64,000 nucleotides of DNA. Source: Trichocoleus desertorum ATA4-8-CV12. Lineage in GTDB: Bacteria; Cyanobacteriota; Cyanobacteriia; FACHB-46. The DNA is taken from the NCBI GenBank assembly GCA_019358975.1, contig JAHHIL010000016.1:36852-100851 (forward strand), given 5' to 3'. Below the pieces are notes generated by a model, which was not told the DNA's origin, searched no databases, and worked only from the letters and a program-made list of their open reading frames with translations. The translations under genes and the position numbers were made by a program. Positions 50,402 through 59,037 of the stretch are shown in pieces; the stretch's first letter is position 1, and each line of letters starts with the position of its first letter.

Positions 50402-51751
50402 TTATCCTTTTCGAGAGAAGCCTAGTCTGCTCAACCAAGGACGACTTAACCGAAAGTAGGGGGATGAAGATGAATCAGTCTCAACGGATATGGGACTCGG
50501 AGCTTTAGTTTGGGCTTTGATCACAGTGGAGTACTGGTTAGCAATGATCTCTGGGGTAAAGTGATTCATGAGATAACGCCGTCCCGCCGCACCCAACTGC
50601 ACGCCTAACTCAGTGTTTTGAGCTAGATCGCGAATAAAGTGAGCCAAACCCTGACCATCTCCATTCACAAAAGCTCGACCACAGTCAGCTGCTGCTAGAA
50701 TTTGACGCAGATAGGAATGGGGTTCGCAAATAATAGCAACAGGGCGTCCAGCGGCAAGCGTACCATACAGCTTACTAGGAGCAACTAAGCCTTCCATGCC
50801 GGGACTAATGCTCACCAGGGATAAATCGCAAGCAGTCAAGGAGTAGGGCAAAGTTTGTTTGTCTTGGTAAGGCAGAAACAAACAATTACTTAGACCTGAA
50901 CTTTTGGCTTGCTCGACACACGCTTGATATTGCGCGCCACTTCCAATAAATACAAACTGAATTGCTTCATTTTGTAGGTAGTTTGCTGCTTTTAAGATAG
51001 TTTCCATATCATGGCAACGACCTACATTGCCAGAATAAAGCACCGTGAATTTTTCAGTTAAATGATGCTGAGTTGCAAACCAATTATCTTGTTTGGCGAT
51101 CGGAACAATGGTATTAGGATCAGCCCAACTATGAATTACCGAAATTTTATCCGCTAAGGCTGGATATCGGTTGACAATTCGCTGCTTCATTGTCGGACTC
51201 AATACAATAATTTGCTGCGATCGCCCCCAAACAGCCCGATTAATAGCATGCCAAAGTTGCGCTACCCAGTGTTTTTGCGAGACAACATTGAGTTGAATAG
51301 CGACATCAGGATACAGATCATAAACCAAACAGATATAAGGCAGCTTAAAGCATAAGTTAGCTAGCAAACCTAAAATTGGCAAATACGGAGGTGCTGTTGT
51401 AACTAAAAGAACGTTGCCTCGTTGGGAATGCTTGAGGAGATGAACGCCAGAACGCAGACAAAACAACAAACCACTAATGACTTTGCCCCGGATGCGCTGA
51501 GGCCAAATTTGTGTGGTGCGCGATCGCCGGATGGATACTTTTTCTAAGCTTTCAGCCGCTGGAGCTGATTTATGCTGAAATGCGTAGCCTGGTTGACCTG
51601 TAAAGATTTGAACTTCAATTTCTTGCTGACCTAACTGAAAAGCCAGTTCCTCAATAAGTTGCCCAGTAGCAGCATAATCAGGTGGATAGAACTGCGTAAT
51701 AATTGATAGATGGAGCGCTCGATCGGAGTCTGGATTGCTACAGTTCTTCAT
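50402..51751 (-). CDS. GT4-family glycosyltransferase (WbuB-like)
   Basis: 449 residues. The GT-B fold is indicated by LSIITQFYPPDYAATGQLIE at the N-terminus, the acceptor-side region LLVTTAPPYLPILGLLANLC and the donor-binding block VLYSGNVGRCHDMETILKAA, with GMEGLVAPSKLYGTLAAGRP giving the E-x7-E-like nucleotide-sugar site. Its family (WbuB/GT4) transfers sugars such as N-acetylfucosamine onto lipid-linked intermediates. It is convergent to the Wza-Wzc genes and probably belongs to the same exopolysaccharide locus. About 30 C-terminal residues are low complexity (SPISVETDSSSSPYF). Confidence 0.87.
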   Translation of the reverse strand: MKNCSNPDSDRALHLSIITQFYPPDYAATGQLIEELAFQLGQQEIEVQIFTGQPGYAFQHKSAPAAESLEKVSIRRSRTTQIWPQRIRGKVISGLLFCLRSGVHLLKHSQRGNVLLVTTAPPYLPILGLLANLCFKLPYICLVYDLYPDVAIQLNVVSQKHWVAQLWHAINRAVWGRSQQIIVLSPTMKQRIVNRYPALADKISVIHSWADPNTIVPIAKQDNWFATQHHLTEKFTVLYSGNVGRCHDMETILKAANYLQNEAIQFVFIGSGAQYQACVEQAKSSGLSNCLFLPYQDKQTLPYSLTACDLSLVSISPGMEGLVAPSKLYGTLAAGRPVAIICEPHSYLRQILAAADCGRAFVNGDGQGLAHFIRDLAQNTELGVQLGAAGRRYLMNHFTPEIIANQYSTVIKAQTKAPSPISVETDSSSSPYFRLSRPWLSRLGFSRKG

Positions 51752-52244
51752 ATCTGGCTGCTAGTAGAGAGCTGACATAATAATTGCTTGCTCAACAAAA
51801 TCTTCCTTCTAACTCTATCCATCAATCAGTAAGAGCCTAAAGTCACCTCGTTTTAATAGAATAGATATTACAGTTATTGAAATATGACATTAACCATTTA
51901 TCTTTAACATCTAGCCGAATGTCAAGGGGTATTTAATAGGACGAAAAAGTTGAGATTCTTTATATATTTTTTAGCTTTTCTCTCATGTGGGACGACTTTC
52001 AACACCTGATTCTCTCTACTCGTTATACCAATGCTCTAATATTTGGAATCAAATAATAGCCTTTATTAACTATGAACCCATACCGTATTACTGGAGGAAA
52101 TCGAGTCATCAGAAAATTTAGAAGTTTTTTTAGAACAGTCCGATAAAAATTTGCATTTGTTCATAATCTAGAGAATAAAGTTGAGGCGCTACCAAATCTT
52201 AGGTAATTCCTGGGTCTTCAGGGACAGAGTACACTAGCAGAGCG
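51752..52244. other. 493-bp AT-rich intergenic region
   Basis: This separates the leftward glycosyltransferase from a small rightward gene and should contain both promoters. It is distinctly AT-rich and has no open frame of note. I recognised no RNA gene, repeat or terminator. Confidence 0.4.
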
Positions 52245-52544
52245 ATGCTTGCTACCAAATCTATGTTCAAAGTTGTTACCCGCGATTTCTCTGAGGAGTT
52301 TGGGCGCTGGACAGATGCCCTCAACACCGCCAAATCTCTACAATCTCAGTGCAAAAGCTTACTCCAAGACATCCGAATCTTTGAAGGAGACGATCTGGTA
52401 TGGATTTATAGTCGTTCCCATACCTATCCGCAGTTTGTTGGGCCTGGAACCTATAAACGCCTAGCTATCCGGTTTTTGCAAGAAGCGATCGACAATGGAG
52501 AAGCATGGGCCATAGGAGAGGCATCAGAGAGTTATGGTGAGTAG
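52245..52544 (+). CDS. Small soluble protein, unknown
   Basis: 99 residues, starting MLATKSMFKVVTRDFSEEFG; an internal ATG at 52263 could also serve. The pattern is alpha/beta with an aromatic stretch DDLVWIYSRSHTYPQFVGPG and a final helix FLQEAIDNGEAWAIGEASES. No signal peptide, membrane segment or known domain is visible. The cytochrome c6-like gene starts 88 bp downstream on the same strand, so co-transcription is possible. Confidence 0.6.
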   Translation: MLATKSMFKVVTRDFSEEFGRWTDALNTAKSLQSQCKSLLQDIRIFEGDDLVWIYSRSHTYPQFVGPGTYKRLAIRFLQEAIDNGEAWAIGEASESYGE

Positions 52545-52631
52545 ACTCCGTTTCTCTCGCTTATCCCTGCCTGATCATTTCTGGCTGATAATTTCTAGCT
52601 CATAATTTCTGGATTACAGAAGAAAAATCTC

Positions 52632-52964
52632 ATGAAACAACTGCTGGCTCTCCTTTTAGCGATCGCTTTGATCCTCACTGCGGCTCCTAGCTCAGCTTCC
52701 GCTACAGATATTAGTCAAGGAGCAGAAATTTTTCAGGTTCATTGCGCTGGCTGTCATATCAACGGCGGCAACATTATCCGGCGGGGGAAGACGCTGAAGC
52801 AGAAAGCGCTGAAAAAATACGGGGTCGATTCTTTGGCAGCGATCGCCACCCTTGTTACCAACGGTAAAAACAACATGCCTGCTTTCCAGGAACGCTTGAG
52901 CGAAGTGCAGATTCAAGCGGTATCAGCTTATGTCTTAGAAGCAGCGGCGAAAGACTGGCGTTAA
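52632..52964 (+). CDS. Cytochrome c6-like haem protein
   Basis: 110 residues with a signal peptide (LLALLLAIALILTAAPSSAS, cleavage near ASA-TD). The haem site is CAGCH at 38-42 and the axial methionine is M82 in NGKNNMPAF. The rest follows cytochrome c6 closely: KTLKQKALKKYGVDSLAAIA and the C-terminal VSAYVLEAAAKDWR. The segment HINGGNIIRRGKTLK differs from classical PetJ, where a Gln near the haem tunes redox potential; this Ile-containing form resembles the c6B/c6C group. These lumenal carriers may have a lower potential and a different role from donor to photosystem I. Confidence 0.88.
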   Translation: MKQLLALLLAIALILTAAPSSASATDISQGAEIFQVHCAGCHINGGNIIRRGKTLKQKALKKYGVDSLAAIATLVTNGKNNMPAFQERLSEVQIQAVSAYVLEAAAKDWR

Positions 52965-53159
52965 GCGATCGCAAGACAAATTATTCCTGAAAAGAGAAAA
53001 TTTACCTAAAAGTTTGAGGAAAGAAAATTTTGGGTTGGGTACTTCAGTACTTTTGCACTGATTTTTATCAAAGATCCCAGATTCTACTGAACTAAATTAT
53101 CAAGGAAGTGTGAGAGAACTATGAAGTAATCATGAAGTAAGCGAGCAGTAAGGGGTTGT

Positions 53160-53432
53160 ATGAAGATTGACTTCAAAAAGCAAAACATCAAAGTCACTGC
53201 CACAGCACCTGGCTCTTGGCATTTTCAAGTGAGTACAGCGAGCCAAGAACAATTTGCCATTGAAGTTAGCGCTGCCTCCACGGGCTTTTGGCAATCGGAA
53301 ATCCGCGACAGCCAGCAGCGTTTACTAGGATGCACCTGCGATCGCGCTCCTGAAAATGTGTTTGCTAAAGCGGTTGCTCTACTCCAAGCCTTTCTTGCCG
53401 AACCTGGTTTAACTGCTAATGCAGTTGTTTAG
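53160..53432 (+). CDS. Small soluble protein, unknown
   Basis: 90 residues, beginning MKIDFKKQNIKVTATAPGSW. Beta-strand pattern (HFQVSTASQEQFAIEVSAAS, FWQSEIRDSQQRLLGCTCDR) followed by a helix (PENVFAKAVALLQAFLAEPG). Two adjacent cysteines are present in GCTCD. No signal peptide or known domain was recognised. It stands alone between the cytochrome c6-like gene and the AMIN/serine-hydrolase gene. Confidence 0.6.
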   Translation: MKIDFKKQNIKVTATAPGSWHFQVSTASQEQFAIEVSAASTGFWQSEIRDSQQRLLGCTCDRAPENVFAKAVALLQAFLAEPGLTANAVV

Positions 53433-53791
53433 GCTGACATTTAGTGTCGATATTTAGTGAAGATAGGTTTAGGACAGTAAGTTTAGGCAGCTCCGACTGG
53501 TTAGATTTCAGCCTCAACGACATAGACTTTCAATTTGCTTCAGCTATTAGATTTGATTCCTAGTTCGCTGCATCTATTGCTAGGAAGAAGGTTCTAGATT
53601 CGAGATTCCGCCGAGATAGTTGAGATAGTGGAACAAATGAGGAACAGGATACGACTGATAGGCAGTTCCTCCAATTTATTCAGGGATGCGATCGCGCCAC
53701 AATCATTGTTCAATAGCTAGGGAACTATTCTCTTCTGTTGAAACCTTGATGTTTTTCATCGCTCCTACTCACACATCTCCTTAATCTCGAC
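53433..53791. other. 359-bp intergenic region
   Basis: It contains the promoter of the AMIN/serine-hydrolase gene and one HIP1 site near 53689. No RNA gene, terminator hairpin or operator was recognised. Confidence 0.4.
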
Positions 53792-55105
53792 ATGCAAACA
53801 GTTGCCAAGTTTCCCTGGTTTGTGTCCGGTCTTGTTGGTTCACTTTTACTTTCAGCTCCTGCCCAAGCTGATGTCTTGCAATCCTGGCGGTTTGATGCTC
53901 GCCAGAATCAGTTAGAACTTGCCACCGATGAAGGTGTGCAGCCCACAGCCCAACTCATTGCCAATCCCACGCGCATCGTGATTGACCTGCCTGGAATTCG
54001 GCTAGGACGGCCTAAAAGCAGTCAAATGATTGGAGGTACGGTTCAAGCGGTACGAACGGGTCAGTTTAATGCTCAGACCGCGCGGCTAGTGGTGGAGTTA
54101 GCACCGGGATACACTGTAGACCCGCAGCAAGTTCAGGTTAGAGGTAGTTCCTCAACGCGATGGACGGTGAAGTTGCCCACGCCTCAGGCTACGACCGCGA
54201 TCGCTACTCCAATTAGTCATGTACCGCAGGCGATCGCCACGATCGCTCCACCCCCTGAGACTTTTGGTGGTTTGATTCCAGCAGGGAGACCTTTAACCTG
54301 GTTACAACAACGAGTAGCCTCGCTCCGAACTTCCAAATATTCGTCCCTGCGGTCTGGAATTTCCTTTCTGGATATGGAGACAGGCAATTACTTAGATTTA
54401 AACGGAGACAAAGTTTACGCCACCGCTAGCATCATTAAGTTACCCATCCTGATCGCCTTTTTTCAAGATGTAGATGCTGGCAAAATCAAGCTCAATGAAA
54501 CTTTGACAATGACGCGGGATATGGTTGTCGGTGGCTCAGGAGAGATGCAAGATCTCCCCGTGGGCAGCAAATTTACGGCGTTAGAAACTGCCACAAAGAT
54601 GATTACTATCAGCGACAACACCGCTACCAACATGATCATCAAACGGATGGGCGGTATCCAAGTTATCAACCAACGTTTCCGCAGTTGGGGATTGGAGAAA
54701 ACTGTGATTCGTAATTGGCTCCCAGACTTGCGCGGCACCAACACCACAACTGCCAGGGAGTTAACGCGCCTATTGGCAATGCTAGATCAGCAGAAACTAC
54801 TTTCTCCTAAGAGTCAAACCCAAGCGATCGGTATTTTGCAAAGGGTCAAAAACCGTAAGCTTTTACCCGTTGGCTTAGGTCGAGGAGCCACGATCGCACA
54901 TAAAACTGGAGATATTGGTTTCCTATTAGGAGACGCTGGGATTGTAGTTATGCCTAATGGCAAGCACTACATGGCCGCAGTTTTAGTTGAAAGTGCCTAC
55001 GATGACCCAGCCGCTAGAGACTTCATCCAAGATGTTTCTCGCATTGTCTACACCTACCTGGATCAGGCAACCCGTACTGCTTCCGTCAACCAACCCAACC
55101 CATAA
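53792..55105 (+). CDS. AMIN-domain/serine hydrolase fusion (class A beta-lactamase fold)
   Basis: 437 residues. A signal peptide (residues 1-26, ending AQA) is followed by an AMIN domain at about 28-130 (DVLQSWRFDARQNQLELATD, IANPTRIVIDLPGIRLG), which binds the cell wall. After a linker, a beta-lactamase/transpeptidase-like domain spans about 165-425 with S213-x-x-K216 in TASIIKLPIL, S274-D-N276 in TISDNTATNM and K371-T-G373 in IAHKTGDIG. The omega-loop Glu of true class A beta-lactamases (ExxLN) is not evident; the matching stretch reads VIRNWLPDLRG. It may be a wall-targeted hydrolase, not a drug-resistance enzyme. Activity cannot be settled from sequence. Confidence 0.85.
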   Translation: MQTVAKFPWFVSGLVGSLLLSAPAQADVLQSWRFDARQNQLELATDEGVQPTAQLIANPTRIVIDLPGIRLGRPKSSQMIGGTVQAVRTGQFNAQTARLVVELAPGYTVDPQQVQVRGSSSTRWTVKLPTPQATTAIATPISHVPQAIATIAPPPETFGGLIPAGRPLTWLQQRVASLRTSKYSSLRSGISFLDMETGNYLDLNGDKVYATASIIKLPILIAFFQDVDAGKIKLNETLTMTRDMVVGGSGEMQDLPVGSKFTALETATKMITISDNTATNMIIKRMGGIQVINQRFRSWGLEKTVIRNWLPDLRGTNTTTARELTRLLAMLDQQKLLSPKSQTQAIGILQRVKNRKLLPVGLGRGATIAHKTGDIGFLLGDAGIVVMPNGKHYMAAVLVESAYDDPAARDFIQDVSRIVYTYLDQATRTASVNQPNP

Positions 55106-55114
55106 CCCTGTGGG

Positions 55115-55408
55115 CTAATGCTTTCTAGAAGACTTGATCCTCTGAGTTGCAAAATAAGCTAAAACAGCACCTACTGAACCGATCGCGAGAAAGGTAAGTT
55201 GATCCTGAGAATTCCGAAATGTTTCTGAAGCCACTTGATGTCCAATAATTGTGATTCCAGCTAAAAAGAGCAGCCTAACTAGATCCACATACCAACGGCT
55301 ACGGCGATCGCGGCGTTTGAGGTCTTGCCAAAAATCAATGGTGTCTGTAATCAGAAAAGAACCAACCCCTGCAAAAACAACCAATCCAGCTAAATATTGA
55401 TATTGCAT
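55115..55408 (-). CDS. Small two- or three-pass membrane protein, unknown
   Basis: 97 residues starting MQYQYLAGLVVFAGVGSFLI. Hydrophobic segments lie at about 5-22, 41-60 (VDLVRLLFLAGITIIGHQVA) and 71-90 (QLTFLAIGSVGAVLAYFATQ). The start overlaps the last codons of menH by 19 bp, so it is in the same transcript. No family was recognised. It converges on the AMIN/serine-hydrolase gene. Confidence 0.65.
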   Translation of the reverse strand: MQYQYLAGLVVFAGVGSFLITDTIDFWQDLKRRDRRSRWYVDLVRLLFLAGITIIGHQVASETFRNSQDQLTFLAIGSVGAVLAYFATQRIKSSRKH

Positions 55409-56268
55409 AGATTTTGCCTCTGGGTGTCTTTGCTAGTATCAGGCGCGATCGCCAGGAATTCCCCCACTTGCTGAGCAAACAAGCTGGGGTTTTCCCAATG
55501 AATATTATGACCACAGTCTCCTAAGATTCTTAACTTAGCCTGAGGGCAAAGACCTGCCATTTCGGTATTAACAGCCCTAAATTTTGCATCTTGTTCACCG
55601 ACGAGCAAGAGCAGAGGTAGTTGATTCTCTGGTAATCGTTGCCATAGGGCGGGTTGGTGGCCTGTACCCATATAGCGGAGAGATTGAGCCAGTGCTTTAG
55701 GGTGATTGTTTAAGCGATGTTTTACGATCTGCTCAAAATCTGGGTGCTGCTGGAGAGATGCAAAAAGAGGTTGGCTATACCATCGCCTCAGGAAATTGGA
55801 GAAATCTTCTGTTTCTAGTTGATCAGCGAGTTGGGTATCGTGCTTACGGCGTTGCGATCGCTCAGCAGCAGTCTGGAGCCCAGGTGAAGTTGACTCTAGC
55901 ACTACCCGATGAAAAAATTGGGGGAAATGTAGGGCTAAATATAAAGCCAGTCGCCCGCCCATCGAGTAGCCAACTAAAGAACAGGTAGAAATTGTTAACT
56001 GCTCCAAAAGCTGGATGAGTCCTTGGGCGGTCTGCGACATGGTGTAGAATTTATCTCCACCTCTAACTTCCGTTTTGCCGTGTCCTGGTAAGTCTACCGT
56101 TAAGCAGCAAAACTGATCGGCTAGCAAGGAGATGACAGGGTCAAAATCATGACAGTCACCCAGAAAGCCATGCAAAAACAGAATCAAAGGTTGATCCAAA
56201 TTGCCTTGGAAAGAGTAATGCCATTGATAAGGCTCGTGATCAGGATTGAGTATGGTGGCTTCGGCCAT
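55390..56268 (-). CDS. menH: MenH, SHCHC synthase (alpha/beta hydrolase)
   Basis: 292 residues, alpha/beta-hydrolase fold. The oxyanion stretch LFLHGFLGDCHDFDPVISLL, nucleophile elbow GYSMGG, the acid Asp in VGEQDAKF and the His in CGHNIHWE are all in place. The FLHGFLG and LPGHG blocks plus overall length fit 2-succinyl-6-hydroxy-2,4-cyclohexadiene-1-carboxylate synthase of menaquinone and phylloquinone synthesis, which cyanobacteria need for photosystem I. No other men gene is adjacent, as is usual in cyanobacteria. The gene overlaps a small membrane-protein gene downstream. Confidence 0.85.
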   Translation of the reverse strand: MAEATILNPDHEPYQWHYSFQGNLDQPLILFLHGFLGDCHDFDPVISLLADQFCCLTVDLPGHGKTEVRGGDKFYTMSQTAQGLIQLLEQLTISTCSLVGYSMGGRLALYLALHFPQFFHRVVLESTSPGLQTAAERSQRRKHDTQLADQLETEDFSNFLRRWYSQPLFASLQQHPDFEQIVKHRLNNHPKALAQSLRYMGTGHQPALWQRLPENQLPLLLLVGEQDAKFRAVNTEMAGLCPQAKLRILGDCGHNIHWENPSLFAQQVGEFLAIAPDTSKDTQRQNLCNINI

Positions 56269-56319
56269 GATTCGCCGCTCAGCGATCGCGTTTTCTCGGC
56301 ATTATAATGGCTTTTCAAT

Positions 56320-57138
56320 TCAAGCAGGACTGCTATTGCCAGCTAAAATCCGCTCTTGAATTTGAATTTGCGACCCTACGGCTGGTTTTCCAAATGCTTC
56401 CCAAGCACTATGTCCGCGCAAAAACAATTCCATCCATTGCGTTTCCTCACCCTGAGGATTTGTCCAACCGCTACTGCCTGCTGCAAAGGCAATTTGACCT
56501 GGTTCGACTGCAAAGCTTCCATCACTAGCGATCGCAGCTTGCTCGGCGTCACCAATTTGCACAGAAATCTCGGAACCAACCTGAGCTTTGCGATCGCTCT
56601 GTTTGATGGTGGTCTTTAAGTTGCCGTACCCGTCAATGTAGGCGATACAGTTCTCTGGAATGTCTGGAATGTCAGTGGGATCAAGAACATCATCTAGAGC
56701 TTCTGGTTGTCCTAGGGCGATCGCAGCAGCGGCTTGAGGAAAGAGATCTCGCGATCGAAATTGGGAACCCTCGGCGGCAACTGCGGCCCAACGTAACTCT
56801 ACTGCGGCATCCCGCACAAAGGAGAAGGCGTGACCTGCGTTGACTCCAATCACCCGTACCCCATTGGGTAGGCGAGCAAAGGCTAGACGCTCTCCTGCAT
56901 TGGCGGTGCGGGCTTGGTCATCATCTTGTCGGGGCGCGACGTTGTGGTAAATAATGGTGCCAGCAGGTGCTTCATTGAGACCTAGTTGGGCTACACAAAA
57001 ACCAGCCGCTAAGGTGGAAAAAGCAGGGACGGGTGTGAGCACAAGTTCGGCATCGGGTAAGTGGAGCTTGATGCGTTGCACGACTTCTGCAAAGGCAAGG
57101 TCACCTAGACCATAGTCGGCGATGATGTGGATCAGCAT
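56320..57138 (-). CDS. SAM hydrolase/adenosyltransferase family protein (DUF62)
   Basis: 272 residues of the fluorinase/chlorinase/SAM-hydrolase superfamily. It starts MLIHIIADYGLGDLAFAEVV; later blocks are VIGVNAGHAFSFV (the region of the conserved N/G-rich loop), FRSRDLFPQAAAAIALG, and AYIDGYGNLKTTIK, the last matching the conserved D-x-F/Y-G-N of the C-terminal domain. Most bacterial members hydrolyse S-adenosylmethionine to adenosine and methionine; halogenases are rare. Halogenase-type residues were not established here. It stands 51 bp upstream of menH on the same strand and may be co-transcribed. Confidence 0.85.
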   Translation of the reverse strand: MLIHIIADYGLGDLAFAEVVQRIKLHLPDAELVLTPVPAFSTLAAGFCVAQLGLNEAPAGTIIYHNVAPRQDDDQARTANAGERLAFARLPNGVRVIGVNAGHAFSFVRDAAVELRWAAVAAEGSQFRSRDLFPQAAAAIALGQPEALDDVLDPTDIPDIPENCIAYIDGYGNLKTTIKQSDRKAQVGSEISVQIGDAEQAAIASDGSFAVEPGQIAFAAGSSGWTNPQGEETQWMELFLRGHSAWEAFGKPAVGSQIQIQERILAGNSSPA

Positions 57139-57475
57139 AGGTTTATTACAAGCTGTTTTCTTACCTTAATGCGGCACCTGGGTTTGATCCTCAATCTAGG
57201 GGTGGGTGCTGGAGGTGAGCGATCGCTTGTTTTGGAAAGATTTAAGAAATTGGGGGCACCTGCCCCCAAACCCCCGCTGAGGGACGGCTGCGTCCCCCAG
57301 ACCCCCTCCAGACGAGTTTGAGTGTAGGTGTTTCGATAGGAATGGCAGGTTGCTACAGGTTGGAAGGATATTTTCTAGAGAGAGTTCAACCTGTATTTCT
57401 CCTCAACGCTTCATTTCATCAAGCTGTTTCCAGCGCCACTAGATCTACTCACGGAATACCAACGGAGAAAATAAT
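57139..57475. other. 337-bp intergenic region with cyanobacterial repeat
   Basis: It holds one HIP1 site, the double-hairpin repeat listed separately and the leader of the leftward SAM-hydrolase-family gene. No gene was recognised; a 64-codon plus-strand frame here is just the repeat. Confidence 0.4.
57252..57296. repeat. Double-hairpin cyanobacterial intergenic repeat
   Basis: GGGGGC (57252-57257) pairs with GCCCCC (57262-57267), and GGGACG (57281-57286) pairs with CGTCCC (57291-57296) around GCTG. The text GCCCCCAAACCCCCGCTGAG is a familiar dispersed repeat of filamentous cyanobacteria. Confidence 0.7.
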
Positions 57476-58822
57476 TCAAGGCTGCAATTGATTGAGTTTC
57501 TTCTGAGCAGATTGCGATAATGCTTGGGCTTCAGCATAAGCAGTTGTTCCAGACTGTACCTTACCGAGTTCATCTACAATGCCTTGTAGTTGACTGAGGA
57601 GATAACCACGATTAGTCGATAAGTTTGCATCAGTAGATGCCAAAACTGCTCGCGTTGTCCTTTTTGCCTCTTCTAGGGCTTCTACAGAATTGCGCTCAGC
57701 TTCTAGTCGAATGCGTACGATCGCCAAGTTTTTCTTATAGTCTGCTAATAGAGACCGGGAGGCTACATAGCCAGGATCAGCTAAACCAGCTTGCTCCACT
57801 TGGGTAATCGCATCTTCCCATAACCCCACTATCTGCTCCCACTCTGCTGCTGGATGGGGAGGATTTTGTCCGAGCTGTGCAGCTCTCAAGGCTAACTGCT
57901 TTCCAGCATTCATCAATGTATCGGTGCGAGCATTACCAGCGGTAAAACCTGTGACTTGCTCAAAATCCCGTTGATTGGCAACTAATTGGGTTTGAGCCAT
58001 TCGACCTGCTAAGGTTGCAGAGGGAACTTGTTGCAATTGATCAATCGCCGTTTGCCAGTCAGCGATCGCGTCTGCTTTGGCGGCAGAAGCTTTGGCTTGT
58101 TGATATTCCTGCTTGGCAGTATTCAGGGCTTTGTCGCTTGCTGCTAATTGGGTTTGGGCGTTCTGCTCCTGAAAAACTTTGGCCTCCATGCGTCCAACAC
58201 TTTTGCGGGCTGTTTCAAACTCATCTAGAGTAAAGCGCCAACCACACTGAAAAAATCCACAATAGGTTCGGGGACTATAGCCTAAAAACCAAACAGGCAA
58301 GGCATCTAAATGCTTTTGGGCCAACTTTACCTTTTCTGTTCCCAAGTTAATATCGGCAGGGCTAGTGGCTCGATTGACTAGCTGGTCTGACTGCTCTACC
58401 AATGAAATTGCTTGTCGGTAGTTGTGATCCATGCTGATGTAGCTGGGAAATAAGAGAAACGGCGCAACTTTAGCCACCGGAATCCGAATCATAGGAAACG
58501 GCAAGTTCAGGATATAAATGCTACCTGCCATACCTGCTACACCTACAGCCGCCACAGTCAAAGTCTTGACTTTACCCCAAATTTTGGACGCATGATTTGC
58601 CCTTGCTGCCTGCTTGATCGCCTTGTCACTAAACTCTGGAAAAATATCGCTAATCGCATGGCGTAACTCTGCTTCCAAAATCGCAGAACCGACTTGCGAT
58701 CGCAGTCTTTCCAAGCGTCGCAGCACAATTTCTTTCTGCACTTGGCCCGCAGCATCATTGGCAGCGCAATTCTGGATTTCGGGTTGCAGGATACGAAAGG
58801 CGCGATCGTTGAGACGAGACAT
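57476..58822 (-). CDS. Membrane-anchored coiled-coil protein, unknown
   Basis: 448 residues. A cytoplasmic N-terminal helical region (about 1-80; QVQKEIVLRRLERLRSQVGS) is followed by membrane segments at about 90-107 and 114-130 (TLTVAAVGVAGMAGSIYILN). The remainder (150-448) is alpha-helical with TPR- or tetrahelical-like repeats rich in Ala, Gln and Glu (AVFQ/ASDKALNTAKQEYQQA, DAIADWQTAIDQLQQVPSAT, EWEQIVGLWEDAITQVEQAG). The GYSPRTYCGFFQCGWRFTLD segment has a conserved-looking cysteine pair. Such proteins recur in filamentous cyanobacteria without assigned function. Confidence 0.75.
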   Translation of the reverse strand: MSRLNDRAFRILQPEIQNCAANDAAGQVQKEIVLRRLERLRSQVGSAILEAELRHAISDIFPEFSDKAIKQAARANHASKIWGKVKTLTVAAVGVAGMAGSIYILNLPFPMIRIPVAKVAPFLLFPSYISMDHNYRQAISLVEQSDQLVNRATSPADINLGTEKVKLAQKHLDALPVWFLGYSPRTYCGFFQCGWRFTLDEFETARKSVGRMEAKVFQEQNAQTQLAASDKALNTAKQEYQQAKASAAKADAIADWQTAIDQLQQVPSATLAGRMAQTQLVANQRDFEQVTGFTAGNARTDTLMNAGKQLALRAAQLGQNPPHPAAEWEQIVGLWEDAITQVEQAGLADPGYVASRSLLADYKKNLAIVRIRLEAERNSVEALEEAKRTTRAVLASTDANLSTNRGYLLSQLQGIVDELGKVQSGTTAYAEAQALSQSAQKKLNQLQP

Positions 58823-59037
58823 AAGAGCTTAGCCAGAACCACTGGATTACAGTTTTCCCGATTCTGGCCAATCTACTCCAATTTTTCTCTACAAAAACTT
58901 AACCAAATTGTTTTGATGTAACCCAATTGGCGCACATTTCCTGATCCTGCCATCCCCTGATGAGGAGATGAACAAATCTCGATCAAGAACCACAATTAGC
59001 TCAGAACCTACCTAGCTCATAGACAAAGGCGGTCAGA

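Noticed and set aside
57127..57321. 64-codon plus-strand open frame
   Set aside because: Most of it translates the dispersed GC-rich repeat and it overlaps the start of the SAM-hydrolase-family gene.
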